Source: Bacillus sp. AFS098217 (GTDB taxonomy: Bacteria; Bacillota; Bacilli; Bacillales; Bacillaceae_G). Taken from it: DNA of 51,047 nucleotides. Positions within the stretch are counted from its first letter, which is position 1. Every line of letters starts with the position of its first letter. The position numbers and the translations under genes were made by a program. The DNA lies in assembly GCF_002551815.1 (NCBI RefSeq), contig NZ_NVPR01000060.1, forward strand, positions 1-51,047, given 5' to 3'. Shown here piece by piece: positions 1 through 7,677 of the stretch. Below the pieces are notes generated by a model. That model searched no databases. It worked only from the letters and a program-made list of their open reading frames with translations, and had not been told where the DNA came from.

Positions 1-1
1 G

Positions 2-94
2 CGACTTATATGTTGGAAAACCAAAATGGATATATATACAAACAGCTCAAAAACTGTACAAATTTATTATTCAGCTTCAACTTATGAGTTGTAA
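2..94 (+). other. possible 3' end of a gene cut by the window start
   Basis: The bases before the first terminator are open in more than one forward frame. The frame that starts at base 2 runs to a TAA at 92-94 and the frame from base 3 to a TAA at 96-98. A strong terminator follows at once, so a rightward gene probably ends here. I cannot choose the frame or name a product. Confidence 0.3.
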
Positions 95-97
95 TTA

Positions 98-140
98 AAA
101 ACTAAAAAGAAATGCTATTTTAGCATTTCTTTTTAGTTTT
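98..140. terminator. bidirectional intrinsic terminator
   Basis: A perfect stem of about 20 bp (98-117 with 121-140) has a 3-base loop, and A/T runs on both sides allow it to work in both directions. It sits between a rightward gene end and the stop codon of the leftward lipoprotein gene. Confidence 0.85.
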
Positions 141-612
141 ATTTAGTTGAAGTTTTCAAGAAATTCGTAACCATTTTAGAAGTACTAGAATCTATTTGAA
201 CGCCTTGAACCTTCTCTTTATCATTTGTATCTTTTGCTATTACAAATTTATCATCATTTATCCAAAGTAATAATTTTTCTGTTGAATCATCGGTGAAAAT
301 AACTTCTATGTTAGATTTTGCAGATTTTCTTGTTTTTTCATCTAATGTTATTTCTTTAGAGGATCCAGATTTAATTGCTGTAATAATTTGCTTGATAAAA
401 TCTTTGTTATCTGTGTTTCCTTTAGATAGGTTGCTAGTGTTACTTATTACTCTAATTTCTTTTACTTCCTTGTTTTCAAAAATCTTTGATGTCTCTTTAG
501 AGTTAGTAGATTGAGAACCTTCTGAAGAACTTGTTGTATTTGAACAACCAATTAACCCTACGAATACAATAATTGAAATAAGCATAAAAGTAATATTTTT
601 AATGTCCCTCAC
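139..612 (-). CDS. small putative lipoprotein of unknown function
   Basis: The protein of about 157 residues starts with a hydrophobic segment (residues 8-21) ending in a lipobox Leu-Ile-Gly-Cys. It should therefore be lipidated on Cys23 and held on the outer face of the membrane. A Ser/Thr/Asn-rich linker follows, then a polar domain of about 110 residues with mixed strand and helix character. I do not recognise the family. The start is uncertain: the GTG at 610-612 touches the AAGGAGG ribosome site with no spacer, an ATT codon at 601-603 has good spacing, and an in-frame ATG ten codons in is rather far. All choices keep the lipobox. It has its own terminator and stands alone. Confidence 0.7.
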   Translation of the reverse strand: MRDIKNITFMLISIIVFVGLIGCSNTTSSSEGSQSTNSKETSKIFENKEVKEIRVISNTSNLSKGNTDNKDFIKQIITAIKSGSSKEITLDEKTRKSAKSNIEVIFTDDSTEKLLLWINDDKFVIAKDTNDKEKVQGVQIDSSTSKMVTNFLKTSTK

Positions 613-734
613 CCTCCTTTTACCTAATTATACCATTTTTATTCTCCCCTTATTATTTTTTACGTCCTTTATTTCGCACATAAGGTAAAGGTACTTCTAA
701 TCATTCCTTATAAAACTACTTGACTAATCGTAAG

Positions 735-785
735 AAAGGGGATATCTCATAAGTCAGTTACACTGACTTACAGGATATCCCCTTT
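735..785 (-). terminator. intrinsic terminator of the MFS gene
   Basis: A stem AAAGGGGATATC (735-746) pairs with GATATCCCCTTT (774-785), with a second small stem inside the loop. It lies just downstream of the leftward MFS gene stop at 836. Confidence 0.8.
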
Positions 786-835
786 TTGATGTTCTTATTA
801 AATCAATCTACAGCTAATACAAAATTTAGGTTCTT

Positions 836-2311
836 CTAATTTTCAGTGTGTAAAAGTTGAGCGGCTTTTGCTTTCTTTTTCTCTCCTTTTAAGAAAAAAG
901 ATACAACAAGAGCAACAATTATAAAGATTAACCCAAGCGTAAACGCCCCTTGGAAGCCAGATGTTAAGCCATTTAGCTTTTCTACTGGATCCATTGGATT
1001 TGCTGAGTTTTCCATATATTGAGTTGTGCCTGAAGACATTTTCGATATAAATATAGCCGTGCCAATCGCGCCAGCTACCTGCTGTAATGTATTGAAGAGC
1101 GCTGTACCATGTGGATAAAGCTCTGGTGTCAATTGATTTAAACCATATGTTTGTACTGTCATCACAAACATGAGTCCAACCATTAATACGCTGTGCATCA
1201 AGATAATTTGTGTCAATGTTGTTTCTGGATTAATGCCTTTGAATAGCCACATTGCAATGGCTACTAGCACAATGCCAGGGATGATAATAATCTTTGGACT
1301 GAGTTTATCAAATAATTTACCTGCAATCGGTCCCATGATAGCGCTAATTATACTCCCTGGTAGCATGATTAGCCCTGATTTAAAGGCTGTAACAAGTAAA
1401 ACCGTTTGTAAGAACATCGGTAATAATGTCATTGTTGAGAACAGCGACATCATGACAATGAATATTAACCCAACTGATAAAGTAAACATTGGAAATTTAA
1501 ATGCGCGTAGTTCTAAAATTGGATTATCAATTTTTAATTGACGAACAACAAAAATGAATAACGATATAGCCCCGATAATTAAAGAGTAATAAACTTTAGA
1601 ATCTGACCATCCTAAATCACCTGAAGAACTAAAGCTATACACAACCCCACCGAAACCTAATGTTGATAAGAGAATGGATAAATAATCAATTTTTGGTCGT
1701 GTTAACTCTGTGACGTTTTGAATATATTTCATTCCAATTAAAATGGAAATGATTACGATAGGAATAACAATGTAGAATAACCAGCGCCAATTAAGTGAAT
1801 CAACGATAATTCCGGATAATGTAGGACCAATCGCTGGAGCAGACATCATAACAAGTGCTATTAAGCCCATTGTGGCACCACGTTTTTCAGGTGGACAAAT
1901 AATTAAAATCGTATTCATTAGTAATGGTGAAATTAACCCAGTGGCGATTGCTTGGACAATACGACCGATTAATAAAACGGAAAATGTCGGTGCGAACCCA
2001 GCAATCAATGTACCGACTAAAAATGTTACCATGGCGGTTAAGAACATTTGTCTCGTTGTAAGCCATTGTTGAAGTAAAGCTGTAATTGGTACTAAAACCC
2101 CAACAACTAACATGTAGGATGTAGAAAGCCATTGAATTGTTGAAGCTGTTACATCAAAATCTTTCATTAATACGGTTAAAGCATTACCAAGTAATGTTTC
2201 ATTTAATAATGCAACCATTGCACCTAAAATTAATGCAATTAAAATGGGTGTATGTCTAATATTAGAAGTATCAATTTTGCTACTTGTAGAACTTGTAGTC
2301 GTCATATTCAT
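836..2311 (-). CDS. MFS multidrug efflux transporter, DHA2 (14-TM) family
   Basis: The 491-residue protein has about fourteen hydrophobic segments, the size and layout of the EmrB/QacA-type drug:H+ antiporters. A conserved loop carries Gly-Arg-Ile-Val-Gln-Ala after TM3/4, and a Pro-Ala-Ile-Gly-Pro stretch fits the antiporter motif C in TM5. It should export hydrophobic or cationic drugs from the membrane using the proton gradient. The ATG at 2311 has an AGGGAGAA site about ten bases upstream. The gene is divergent from a TetR-type regulator at 2457, and a 10-bp inverted repeat lies between them, so local repression relieved by a ligand is likely. The substrate cannot be told from sequence. 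Confidence 0.9.
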   Translation of the reverse strand: MNMTTTSSTSSKIDTSNIRHTPILIALILGAMVALLNETLLGNALTVLMKDFDVTASTIQWLSTSYMLVVGVLVPITALLQQWLTTRQMFLTAMVTFLVGTLIAGFAPTFSVLLIGRIVQAIATGLISPLLMNTILIICPPEKRGATMGLIALVMMSAPAIGPTLSGIIVDSLNWRWLFYIVIPIVIISILIGMKYIQNVTELTRPKIDYLSILLSTLGFGGVVYSFSSSGDLGWSDSKVYYSLIIGAISLFIFVVRQLKIDNPILELRAFKFPMFTLSVGLIFIVMMSLFSTMTLLPMFLQTVLLVTAFKSGLIMLPGSIISAIMGPIAGKLFDKLSPKIIIIPGIVLVAIAMWLFKGINPETTLTQIILMHSVLMVGLMFVMTVQTYGLNQLTPELYPHGTALFNTLQQVAGAIGTAIFISKMSSGTTQYMENSANPMDPVEKLNGLTSGFQGAFTLGLIFIIVALVVSFFLKGEKKKAKAAQLLHTEN

Positions 2312-2350
2312 TTATTGATTTTCTCCCTATTTTCTTTATTTTTAATACAT

Positions 2351-2380
2351 TTGTATACAAAAGATCACATGTAATATAAT
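2351..2380 (+). promoter_or_regulatory. likely promoter of the TetR-type regulator
   Basis: TTGTAT at 2351-2356 and TATAAT at 2375-2380 are 18 bases apart. The predicted transcription start is near 2387, right at the first operator half-site, which fits autoregulation. Confidence 0.55.
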
Positions 2381-2387
2381 ATACATA

Positions 2388-2439
2388 TGTAGATTAAAAA
2401 GGGAGAATCAATTTTCGCTAGTTGTATAATTAATCTACA
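2388..2439. promoter_or_regulatory. candidate TetR-type operator (split inverted repeat)
   Basis: TGTAGATTAA at 2388-2397 is matched exactly in inverted form by TTAATCTACA at 2430-2439. The halves lie 32 bases apart between the divergent exporter and regulator. They could be two half-sites brought together by dimers, or outer halves of two weaker sites. Confidence 0.5.
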
Positions 2440-2456
2440 AAAAAGGAGAAGTGTAG

Positions 2457-3038
2457 ATGAAAAATAATGAGGGGCAGCTGGATTTACGTATTAGACGTAC
2501 ATATAAATTATTGTGGAAGTCTTTATTTGAATTAATGACACAACCAAAACAGAAATATAGTTCCATTACCATCAATCAAATCTGTGATCGTGCGATGGTG
2601 CATCGAACAACATTTTATAAACATTTTGAAGATAAAGATGCATTATTGGCATTTGGATTTAAACAATATCAAGAGGAATCCTTGACAATACCACTTTTAG
2701 ACCGATTAACTAAGCCATTTCAAGTGATGGAGCAATTCTTACATCATGAAGAGATTGGAAAAATATTAGAGTCGCAAATGGGTGATGAACAATTTAATAA
2801 CTTTATACATTATCAAACTCGTGAAATGAAGAAACAGGAGAATCAAGAATTAAATCGAATTTGTAAAAGCCATACAATACCAAATGAGTTAATTATCGAA
2901 TTCTATTCGGGTGTAATTACAACGTTAAGTACATGGTGGTTTCAAAATAAAAAAAGTGTTTCAGCAGAAGAAATGGATAGATACTTCCATCAAATGATCA
3001 ATCCAGATGTTTTTCAATTGAACAGAGATCAAATGTAA
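2457..3038 (+). CDS. TetR-family transcriptional regulator
   Basis: The 193-residue protein has a DNA-binding helix-turn-helix at about residues 35-65, including Thr-Ile-Asn-Gln-Ile-Cys-Asp-Arg and the typical His-Arg-Thr-Thr-Phe-Tyr-Lys-His-Phe recognition helix. The remaining part is helical and matches the TetR-like C-terminal ligand/dimer domain found in many Bacillus regulators. The ATG at 2457 follows an AAAAGGAGAA site at good distance. Divergence from the DHA2 exporter and the inverted repeat between them indicate that it represses that exporter and perhaps itself. The inducing compound is unknown. Confidence 0.9.
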   Translation: MKNNEGQLDLRIRRTYKLLWKSLFELMTQPKQKYSSITINQICDRAMVHRTTFYKHFEDKDALLAFGFKQYQEESLTIPLLDRLTKPFQVMEQFLHHEEIGKILESQMGDEQFNNFIHYQTREMKKQENQELNRICKSHTIPNELIIEFYSGVITTLSTWWFQNKKSVSAEEMDRYFHQMINPDVFQLNRDQM

Positions 3039-3046
3039 GCAAAAAG

Positions 3047-3142
3047 AATTATGCGGATCACAATGGAATAAAGGCTTTAAAAGAACTTTTTGATGAGAAT
3101 CAAATCAATGTTTTTGATTTGGAACGTGTTTCAATCATATAA
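3047..3142 (+). pseudogene. short gene remnant
   Basis: A frame with no ATG reads 31 sensible codons ending in a Phe-Asp-Leu-Glu-Arg-Val-Ser-Ile-Ile tail and TAA, just before a strong hairpin. It has no ribosome site and looks like the tail of a lost gene. The family is not recognised and the coding nature is uncertain. Confidence 0.3.
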
Positions 3143-3153
3143 AGTGAAACTTT

Positions 3154-3188
3154 AATCAGTGGGGGGTTTTCTTCATCCCCCACTGATT
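3154..3188. terminator. hairpin of a repeated terminator-like family
   Basis: AATCAGTGGGGG (3154-3165) pairs with CCCCCACTGATT (3177-3188). The same framed sequence, starting with an ACTTTAATCAG stretch and ending with CTGATTATTAGCCC, occurs again at 27874-27915 with changed but still paired bases. It is an interspersed hairpin family found in this genome, acting at least here as a gene-end structure. Confidence 0.6.
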
Positions 3189-3206
3189 ATTAGCCCTCAC
3201 CAATCA

Positions 3207-3322
3207 GGATTTAGACTATTTTTGAAGTTAAAAGCACGTTACTATTCTCTTATGTTAATGAGAAAGGATAACGCTTTTTAGTATTTAGGAGTATTAAAAT
3301 CTCTTGAGTTGATGGGCATGTA
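3207..3322 (+). mobile_element. internally deleted IS231-type element remnant
   Basis: The right end carries the IS231-type terminal sequence CTTGAGTTGATGGGCATG (3305-3322). The left part (3207-3279) is a leader that also occurs, inverted, in front of a transposase relic at 10077-10150. It folds into a long hairpin (3230-3279). The transposase itself is missing, so this is an end-plus-leader relic. The inference rests on memory of the IS231 terminal repeat and the match to the other relics. Confidence 0.55.
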
Positions 3323-3368
3323 TAGTGCCCCCTAGTGCTGCTATTCAAAAGTTTACTTTCGAAAATAA

Positions 3369-3399
3369 GAAAAAGCCCTAAGTAGTTAGGACTCTTTTT
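3369..3399 (-). terminator. terminator overlapping the EamA stop codon
   Basis: AAAAAGCCCTAA (3369-3380) pairs imperfectly with TTAGGACTCTTTTT (3386-3399). The stem begins inside the last codons of the leftward transporter gene, whose TAA is at 3386-3388. Confidence 0.65.
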
Positions 3400-4294
3400 G
3401 TATACCTTTAACAGGAATATTTAATTTGATTTTACGACTAGTTATATAAACTCCCATAAGTATAAAAACTAATCCAATGATTAATCTCCAACTTATATTT
3501 TCATTTAAAAGAATATATCCCCAGAAAATAGCTGATACTGGCACTAAGTATGTAGATATGGAAGCGAAGTTTGGGCTCCCTTTTTGAATTAAGTAAAAGT
3601 AAAGTAAATAGGCTATACCTGATCCAAATGTACCTATTCCAATTAATGCGCCTATATGATGCCATGATATTTTAGTTAAAATTTGAATTGGTTCTTCTAA
3701 AAATAGAACTATGACACCACTACATATGCTACCGACTAATAATGTACCTAAAGAAATTTGGAACATGGATATTTCTTTAAGATAACGCTTTGTTATATGG
3801 GTTGCTAAACCATAGCAAAAAGTTGCTATCAACATTGCAACGAAATTTAATGAATTAACTGAAAAAACATTTGATAAATGTATATCTGAGAGTATTAAAA
3901 TACCTATGAATCCAATACATAGACCTATAATTTGGTTACGATTGGAACGTATACCAAATAATAAAATTCCTAAAACCATTGTCCATAATGGTTGGGTTGC
4001 ATTTAAGACAGAAGCTAAATTACTAGTCATTTTTTGTTCACTAAAACAAATAAGTGTCCATGGAATTATAGTATTTAGTATTCCTACAGCAAACAAAGGT
4101 ATAAAAGGAATTTTCCCTTTAAAAGACTTGCGGAAAAATGGTATAAGTACAATAAGTGTTGTAGCTCCAAAAGTTGATCGTAAAAATGCTACTACCAAAG
4201 GATTGAAATCTGCAACTAAAATCTTGAAAAAATAGAAAGATCCTCCCCAAATAAGGCTTAACATAATGAGTGCAAAGTATAATTTACGTGACAT
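3386..4294 (-). CDS. EamA/DMT-family transporter
   Basis: The 302-residue protein has about ten membrane segments arranged as two repeats of five, the standard layout of drug/metabolite transporters with two EamA domains. The opening Ile-Trp-Gly-Gly-Ser-Phe motif in TM1 is typical of the family. It ends in a short basic tail. These proteins usually export amino acids or other metabolites across the cytoplasmic membrane; the substrate here is unknown. The ATG at 4294 has a GAGGGG site seven bases upstream. It is a single-gene unit with its own terminator. Confidence 0.9.
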   Translation of the reverse strand: MSRKLYFALIMLSLIWGGSFYFFKILVADFNPLVVAFLRSTFGATTLIVLIPFFRKSFKGKIPFIPLFAVGILNTIIPWTLICFSEQKMTSNLASVLNATQPLWTMVLGILLFGIRSNRNQIIGLCIGFIGILILSDIHLSNVFSVNSLNFVAMLIATFCYGLATHITKRYLKEISMFQISLGTLLVGSICSGVIVLFLEEPIQILTKISWHHIGALIGIGTFGSGIAYLLYFYLIQKGSPNFASISTYLVPVSAIFWGYILLNENISWRLIIGLVFILMGVYITSRKIKLNIPVKGIQKES

Positions 4295-4374
4295 GTTTTC
4301 CCCTCTTTACTTTTTGATATGTATTGCTTTTTATCTATATATTATATGGATTTATTTTACAAAAAATAGAATAT

Positions 4375-4420
4375 AAAACCAAGCAAAAGAACCGCCATTT
4401 GTATGTTGCAGTTCTTTTTA
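4375..4420. terminator. weak hairpin, possible terminator
   Basis: AAAAGAAC near 4384 pairs with GTTCTTTT near 4411, followed by T residues. No gene clearly ends here, so it may belong to the decayed DNA between 4295 and 4704. Confidence 0.35.
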
Positions 4421-4469
4421 ATCATCATAGCTCTATATAATTAAAGTTTCTTTACTTGTTTAAAGGGTT

Positions 4470-4580
4470 TCAGGATGTACTAATAACATCTCTAATTACT
4501 AACTTAGTTATATCAGCTGGAGTAATTGGGATAACATCGTGTAAACAATGAGCTTCATCCCATAATAAGGGTACCGCCAC
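4470..4580 (-). pseudogene. short gene remnant next to an IS231-like end
   Basis: Read leftward, 36 codons starting near Val-Ala-Val-Pro-Leu-Leu-Trp-Asp and ending Arg-Asp-Val-Ile-Ser-Thr-Ser form a protein-like stretch with no ribosome site. A degenerate IS231-type terminal sequence, CATATCCATCAACCTAAGAA, lies directly upstream (about 4579-4598). This suggests a gene broken by an insertion element whose body was later lost. The family is not recognised. Confidence 0.3.
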
Positions 4581-4620
4581 ATATCCATCAACCTAAGAAA
4601 AAATTAATACCCCTAAAACA

Positions 4621-4656
4621 AAAAAATGCCATTCTTTCGAAAGAATGGCATTTTTT
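4621..4656. terminator. perfect palindrome, bidirectional terminator
   Basis: A perfect 36-base palindrome (18 bp each arm) has A6 and T6 at its ends and TTCGAA at its centre. It lies 49 bases downstream of the leftward MerR gene and is its likely terminator. Confidence 0.8.
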
Positions 4657-4704
4657 CAGTAGATACTTCCCTAAACTTTTGACATAAATGATAATGTAAA
4701 ATGA

Positions 4705-5079
4705 TTATTTCCTATGTCCCTCCATCCTCTTATAGTAATCAATCTTTTCTTCAATTTTCACCAGGTTATCCTTCAACTCTTTCATTTCTTTAAGGACTTT
4801 GTTTTGATGTATTTCTAACAATTCTCGTCTAGCGCTTATTGTAGGTTCACCTTGACTTCGTAAATCAGAAAAAAGTTTCATGTCTGTGACTGACATTCCT
4901 GTTACTCTTAAACGGATTAAGAAATTGATCCAAGAAATATCAGCTTCTGAATATTGACGATAACCATTAATATCTCGGCTCACCCCATTAAGTAACCCAA
5001 TTTTTTCGTAGTAACGCAAAGTGTGCACAGTAAGTCCTGTTATTTTTGAAATTTGTTTAATAGTATATATATTTTCCAT
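4705..5079 (-). CDS. MerR-family transcriptional regulator
   Basis: From the ATG at 5079 the protein is 124 residues. It has an N-terminal winged HTH with the hallmark His-Thr-Leu-Arg-Tyr-Tyr-Glu-Lys-Ile-Gly-Leu-Leu, then a dimerising coiled coil (about 80-118). No metal-binding Cys pattern is present, which places it with the stress or aldehyde-type MerR regulators (AdhR/TipA-like) rather than the metal sensors. An ATG at 5088 and a GTG at 5124 are also in frame. The GTG would lie inside the operator palindrome, so it is unlikely. No clear ribosome site precedes either ATG, and a TATAAT at 5085-5090 could make the message leaderless. It is divergent from the CMD gene it probably controls. 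Confidence 0.85.
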   Translation of the reverse strand: MENIYTIKQISKITGLTVHTLRYYEKIGLLNGVSRDINGYRQYSEADISWINFLIRLRVTGMSVTDMKLFSDLRSQGEPTISARRELLEIHQNKVLKEMKELKDNLVKIEEKIDYYKRMEGHRK

Positions 5080-5108
5080 AAATTTCATTATAGCACAAAG
5101 AAAAGGGG

Positions 5109-5139
5109 TTGCTTTAGAGTGCACTCTAAGGTGTAACGT
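5109..5139 (+). promoter_or_regulatory. MerR-type promoter with operator dyad
   Basis: A perfect 16-base palindrome TTAGAGTGCACTCTAA (5114-5129) lies between the divergent MerR and CMD genes. A possible -35 (TTGCTT, 5109) and a weak -10 (TAACGT, 5134) are 19 bases apart with the dyad in the spacer, the arrangement known for MerR-family activated promoters. The -10 match is poor, so the exact promoter is inferred. Confidence 0.6.
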
Positions 5140-5238
5140 TTAATCAAGAGTTACTTTTTAATCAATTGATACTACGTAACATAGACGTACTAAATGATTA
5201 AAAAACTTAAATTGATAAATTCTTAGGAGGCAAATGCA

Positions 5239-5625
5239 ATGAGTAATGAACGTTATCAGCGTGGCTGGCAAAAACTTATGGAAGTAGATGGAGAAGGTGG
5301 GCAACATGTTATAGATTCATTAAAAGATATTGCTCCTGATCTCGGTAAATATGTTGTTGAATTCGCTTTTGGTGATATCTATCCTCGAGAAGGATTAGAC
5401 CTCAAACAACGTCAATTGGTTACAATCGCATCACTAACTACACAGGGTGGCTGTGAACCACAGCTTAATGTCCACATTAACGCAGCACTTAATGTTGGTC
5501 TCTCACCAGATGAGATAGTAGAAGCAATCATGCACTGCATCCCTTACACGGGCTTTCCACGAGTCCTTAATGCAATCTTTGTGGCAAAACGAATTTTTGA
5601 AGAACGTAAGCTGAACTTAGGATAA
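5239..5625 (+). CDS. carboxymuconolactone decarboxylase (CMD)-family protein
   Basis: The 128-residue all-helical protein matches the length and pattern of single-domain CMD/AhpD-like proteins. Family hallmarks are Leu-Lys-Gln-Arg-Gln-Leu-Val-Thr-Ile-Ala, a Cys in Gly-Gly-Cys-Glu-Pro-Gln-Leu with the following His (His-Ile-Asn-Ala-Ala), and Glu-Ala-Ile-Met-His-Cys. The lone Cys in the first motif differs from the CxxC of true AhpD peroxidases, so a decarboxylase-like or unknown role is more likely. The ATG at 5239 has an excellent TTAGGAGG site. Being divergent from a MerR regulator across a shared dyad suggests induction by a reactive electrophile or aldehyde; this is inference. Confidence 0.85.
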   Translation: MSNERYQRGWQKLMEVDGEGGQHVIDSLKDIAPDLGKYVVEFAFGDIYPREGLDLKQRQLVTIASLTTQGGCEPQLNVHINAALNVGLSPDEIVEAIMHCIPYTGFPRVLNAIFVAKRIFEERKLNLG

Positions 5626-5697
5626 GATACTATTAATGAATAAGCTCAGTCGAATCATTACCTTATTTTTTTATAATAGGAAAGGATAGTGCTTTTT

Positions 5698-6000
5698 ATA
5701 AATCTTTCAATTTCAGATGAATTCAACCTCTTTTCCAAAGAACTACAACACTGTTTATCTCCTCTAGCTCTTCAAGAATTTGCGAGAGAGGTTGAGCTTG
5801 TGAAACGAACTAGTAAATATCGTGCTCAAGAATGAGTAGCTCTGTGGGTATGGCTAAGTCAAAAAGTCGCGAGTACTTCATTAACGCCATTATGTAGTAA
5901 TTTAGAGTCTTCGACAGGGGTTTTGATGACCCCTGAAGGACTCAATCAACGATTTAATCCCTCCCTTCAACATATTTTTTCTTCCTTTCCCCAATGCTTG
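5698..6000 (+). pseudogene. IS231-type (IS4 family) transposase N-terminal relic
   Basis: The frame starting at 5698 (ATA, an apparent lost ATG) reads Asn-Leu-Ser-Ile-Ser-Asp-Glu-Phe-Asn-Leu-Phe and continues in the manner of IS231 transposases. It has an in-frame TGA at 5833-5835. After the stop it goes on through Leu-Met-Thr-Pro-Glu-Gly-Leu-Asn-Gln-Arg-Phe, a conserved IS231 stretch, then loses similarity near 5975. The catalytic part is absent. A leader-like AGGAAAGGATAGTGCTTTTT precedes it, as in the other IS231 relics of this window. It is non-functional. Confidence 0.75.
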
Positions 6001-6060
6001 TTGCCAATATTCATCTTCAATCCACATATTTTCTAAACAAAAAACAACTCTTTTCAAACA

Positions 6061-7065
6061 TCACCCCAACAAAAATCCTCGTTTTAATGAATCTCTTGGA
6101 TCCATTACAAATTGATGGAATCCCGTAATAAACGCCTGACCAGTCACTTTTGGAATAATGGCCTCATATTCGCCTACTTTTGTCACTGACAACACTTCTC
6201 CAACAAATTGTCCATCCGTAATGCATTCATGGACAAAACTTTCACCTTCCTGCAGAACTCCATTTTCAAAAAGAGTTGCAAGTCTAGCTGAAGTACCCGT
6301 GCCACAAGGAGAGCGATCTACTTGCCCATCCGCAAAAATGGTCACATTTCGTAAAGTGGCATCTTTTCCATTTGGTTGGTCTGAAAAGATAACGCCGTAT
6401 ATTCCCTTTAAATCTTCTTCGAGAGGATGTTTTACCTCCATTTGACTTTCAATGTAGTGCTTAATTTTCCCGCCCCAAGTTTGAATAGCAGGTAAATCTT
6501 TAAAATTCACTTTCAAACCAAATTCTTTACTACCTACAACCGCATAGAAAGCTCCTCCAAAAGCAATATCTACTTGAAATTCATAGCCATCAATTTTTAT
6601 CGGAACGTCCTTTTTGTAAACAAAAGAAGGAACATTTTCAAATGATACGGATTCTACTTGATTTCCACTGTATGTTGCATACGCGATAACCTCTCCTGCC
6701 GGGCTATCAATAATGAACTTTTGTTTTTCACCTGTCACTTCGAACATGCCAGTTTCAATTCCTACCGTAATTACCGCAACAATTCCATGACCGCACATTG
6801 TACTCCAGCCCTCATTATGCATAAACAATACCCCAAAATCAGCATGGGGACTTGCAGGAGGCGTAATAATACAACCATACATGCCATGATGTCCTCTCGG
6901 TTCATACATAAGAACTTCGCGAAGATGGTCCAAGTGCTCCATACAATAAGCTCGTCTTTCCAATTGTGTGTTTCCTTTTATCGCTGGTACTCCGCCTGTA
7001 ATAATACGTAATGGTTCCCCCGCTACATGTGCGTCAATTGTTGTGTACATTTTACTAATGTTCAT
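6061..7065 (-). CDS. proline racemase-family protein (proline racemase or hydroxyproline 2-epimerase)
   Basis: From the ATG at 7065, which follows a GGAGGGG site, the protein is 334 residues. It has the two-base racemase cysteines in Met-Cys-Gly-His-Gly (Cys91) and Ser-Pro-Cys-Gly-Thr-Gly-Thr (Cys254). Having both argues for racemase/epimerase activity rather than the trans-3-hydroxyproline dehydratases, which replace the second Cys. It would interconvert L/D-proline or 4-hydroxyproline isomers in the cytoplasm without a cofactor. An ATG eight codons upstream has no ribosome site. The gene lies between two IS231 relics in opposite orientation and has no linked hydroxyproline genes, so the substrate remains open. 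Confidence 0.88.
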   Translation of the reverse strand: MNISKMYTTIDAHVAGEPLRIITGGVPAIKGNTQLERRAYCMEHLDHLREVLMYEPRGHHGMYGCIITPPASPHADFGVLFMHNEGWSTMCGHGIVAVITVGIETGMFEVTGEKQKFIIDSPAGEVIAYATYSGNQVESVSFENVPSFVYKKDVPIKIDGYEFQVDIAFGGAFYAVVGSKEFGLKVNFKDLPAIQTWGGKIKHYIESQMEVKHPLEEDLKGIYGVIFSDQPNGKDATLRNVTIFADGQVDRSPCGTGTSARLATLFENGVLQEGESFVHECITDGQFVGEVLSVTKVGEYEAIIPKVTGQAFITGFHQFVMDPRDSLKRGFLLG

Positions 7066-7226
7066 TTCTTTCCCCTCCAGTATCTTCACTCACTTATTCC
7101 CTAAAATCCTTATAAGTGTCCTACTGTTTTATCTGCAAGTATTATGCCAATCTAACAGACGATTACTATCCCGAACATTCATTGCAGTTTCCTGAAAAAG
7201 GTGTATTCTTTTTGCAACACTTTTGT

Positions 7227-7451
7227 CTAGGAGTGTATATTTTCTTTTACACTCCTATCCATCAGCTTAAAGTGTATTATATATAGCGGTCTTAATTGGG
7301 CGGGTTTTGTTTCGAATTCTTTTCTATATATTTTAGTTGGTAACTTAAGATGCGATAAATAGTATCCTTGCTTATCTTGAATAGACTTAAAATCTTGTAA
7401 ACGAAAATATCCTAAGGCACAAATATAGGGGTACAGCCAACGTACTAACAT
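7227..7451 (-). pseudogene. IS231-type transposase internal fragment
   Basis: The 74-codon frame contains Leu-Gly-Tyr-Phe-Arg-Leu-Gln-Asp-Phe and, further on, Tyr-Tyr-Leu-Ser-His-Leu-Lys-Leu-Pro-Thr-Lys. This is the layout of the central part of IS231/IS4-type transposases (Gly-Tyr-Phe then Tyr-Tyr-x-Ser-x-Leu-Lys). It has no ribosome site and both ends are cut. It is on the opposite strand from the N-terminal relic at 5698, so either two elements were present or an inversion occurred. Confidence 0.65.
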
Positions 7452-7515
7452 AATGTAGCCTTGGAATAAAGTTTGATTAAATTAACTTAATAAACCTTGA
7501 TAAAAGAGCAAATAA

Positions 7516-7558
7516 AAAAAGCGTGGTTCGAAAAAAGATTGTTCAAAACACGCTTTTT
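7516..7558. terminator. hairpin with A/T-flanked stem
   Basis: AAAAAGCGTG (7516-7525) pairs with CACGCTTTTT (7549-7558). It lies in the gene-free stretch 7452-7677, which otherwise holds AT-rich DNA. That DNA shares a TTTATAAAAAAGTTT segment with the stretch near 9665, hinting at a second repeat type. Confidence 0.55.
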
Positions 7559-7677
7559 CTATATTCAATTGAATCATCCTTTTATAAAAAAGTTTGATAA
7601 TTTTTGTGATCATTCCTCCATTAAAGCGCCCGACTGTTGAATAATTCTACTTTTATTTAATACTCTGGTTAAACACC

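Noticed and set aside
6158-7011. Forward frames opposite the proline racemase-family gene
   Set aside because: Antisense shadows without ribosome sites.
5698-7451. One intact IS231 element spanning the proline racemase gene
   Set aside because: The two transposase fragments are on opposite strands and neither has the catalytic core, so they do not make one simple element with a passenger gene.
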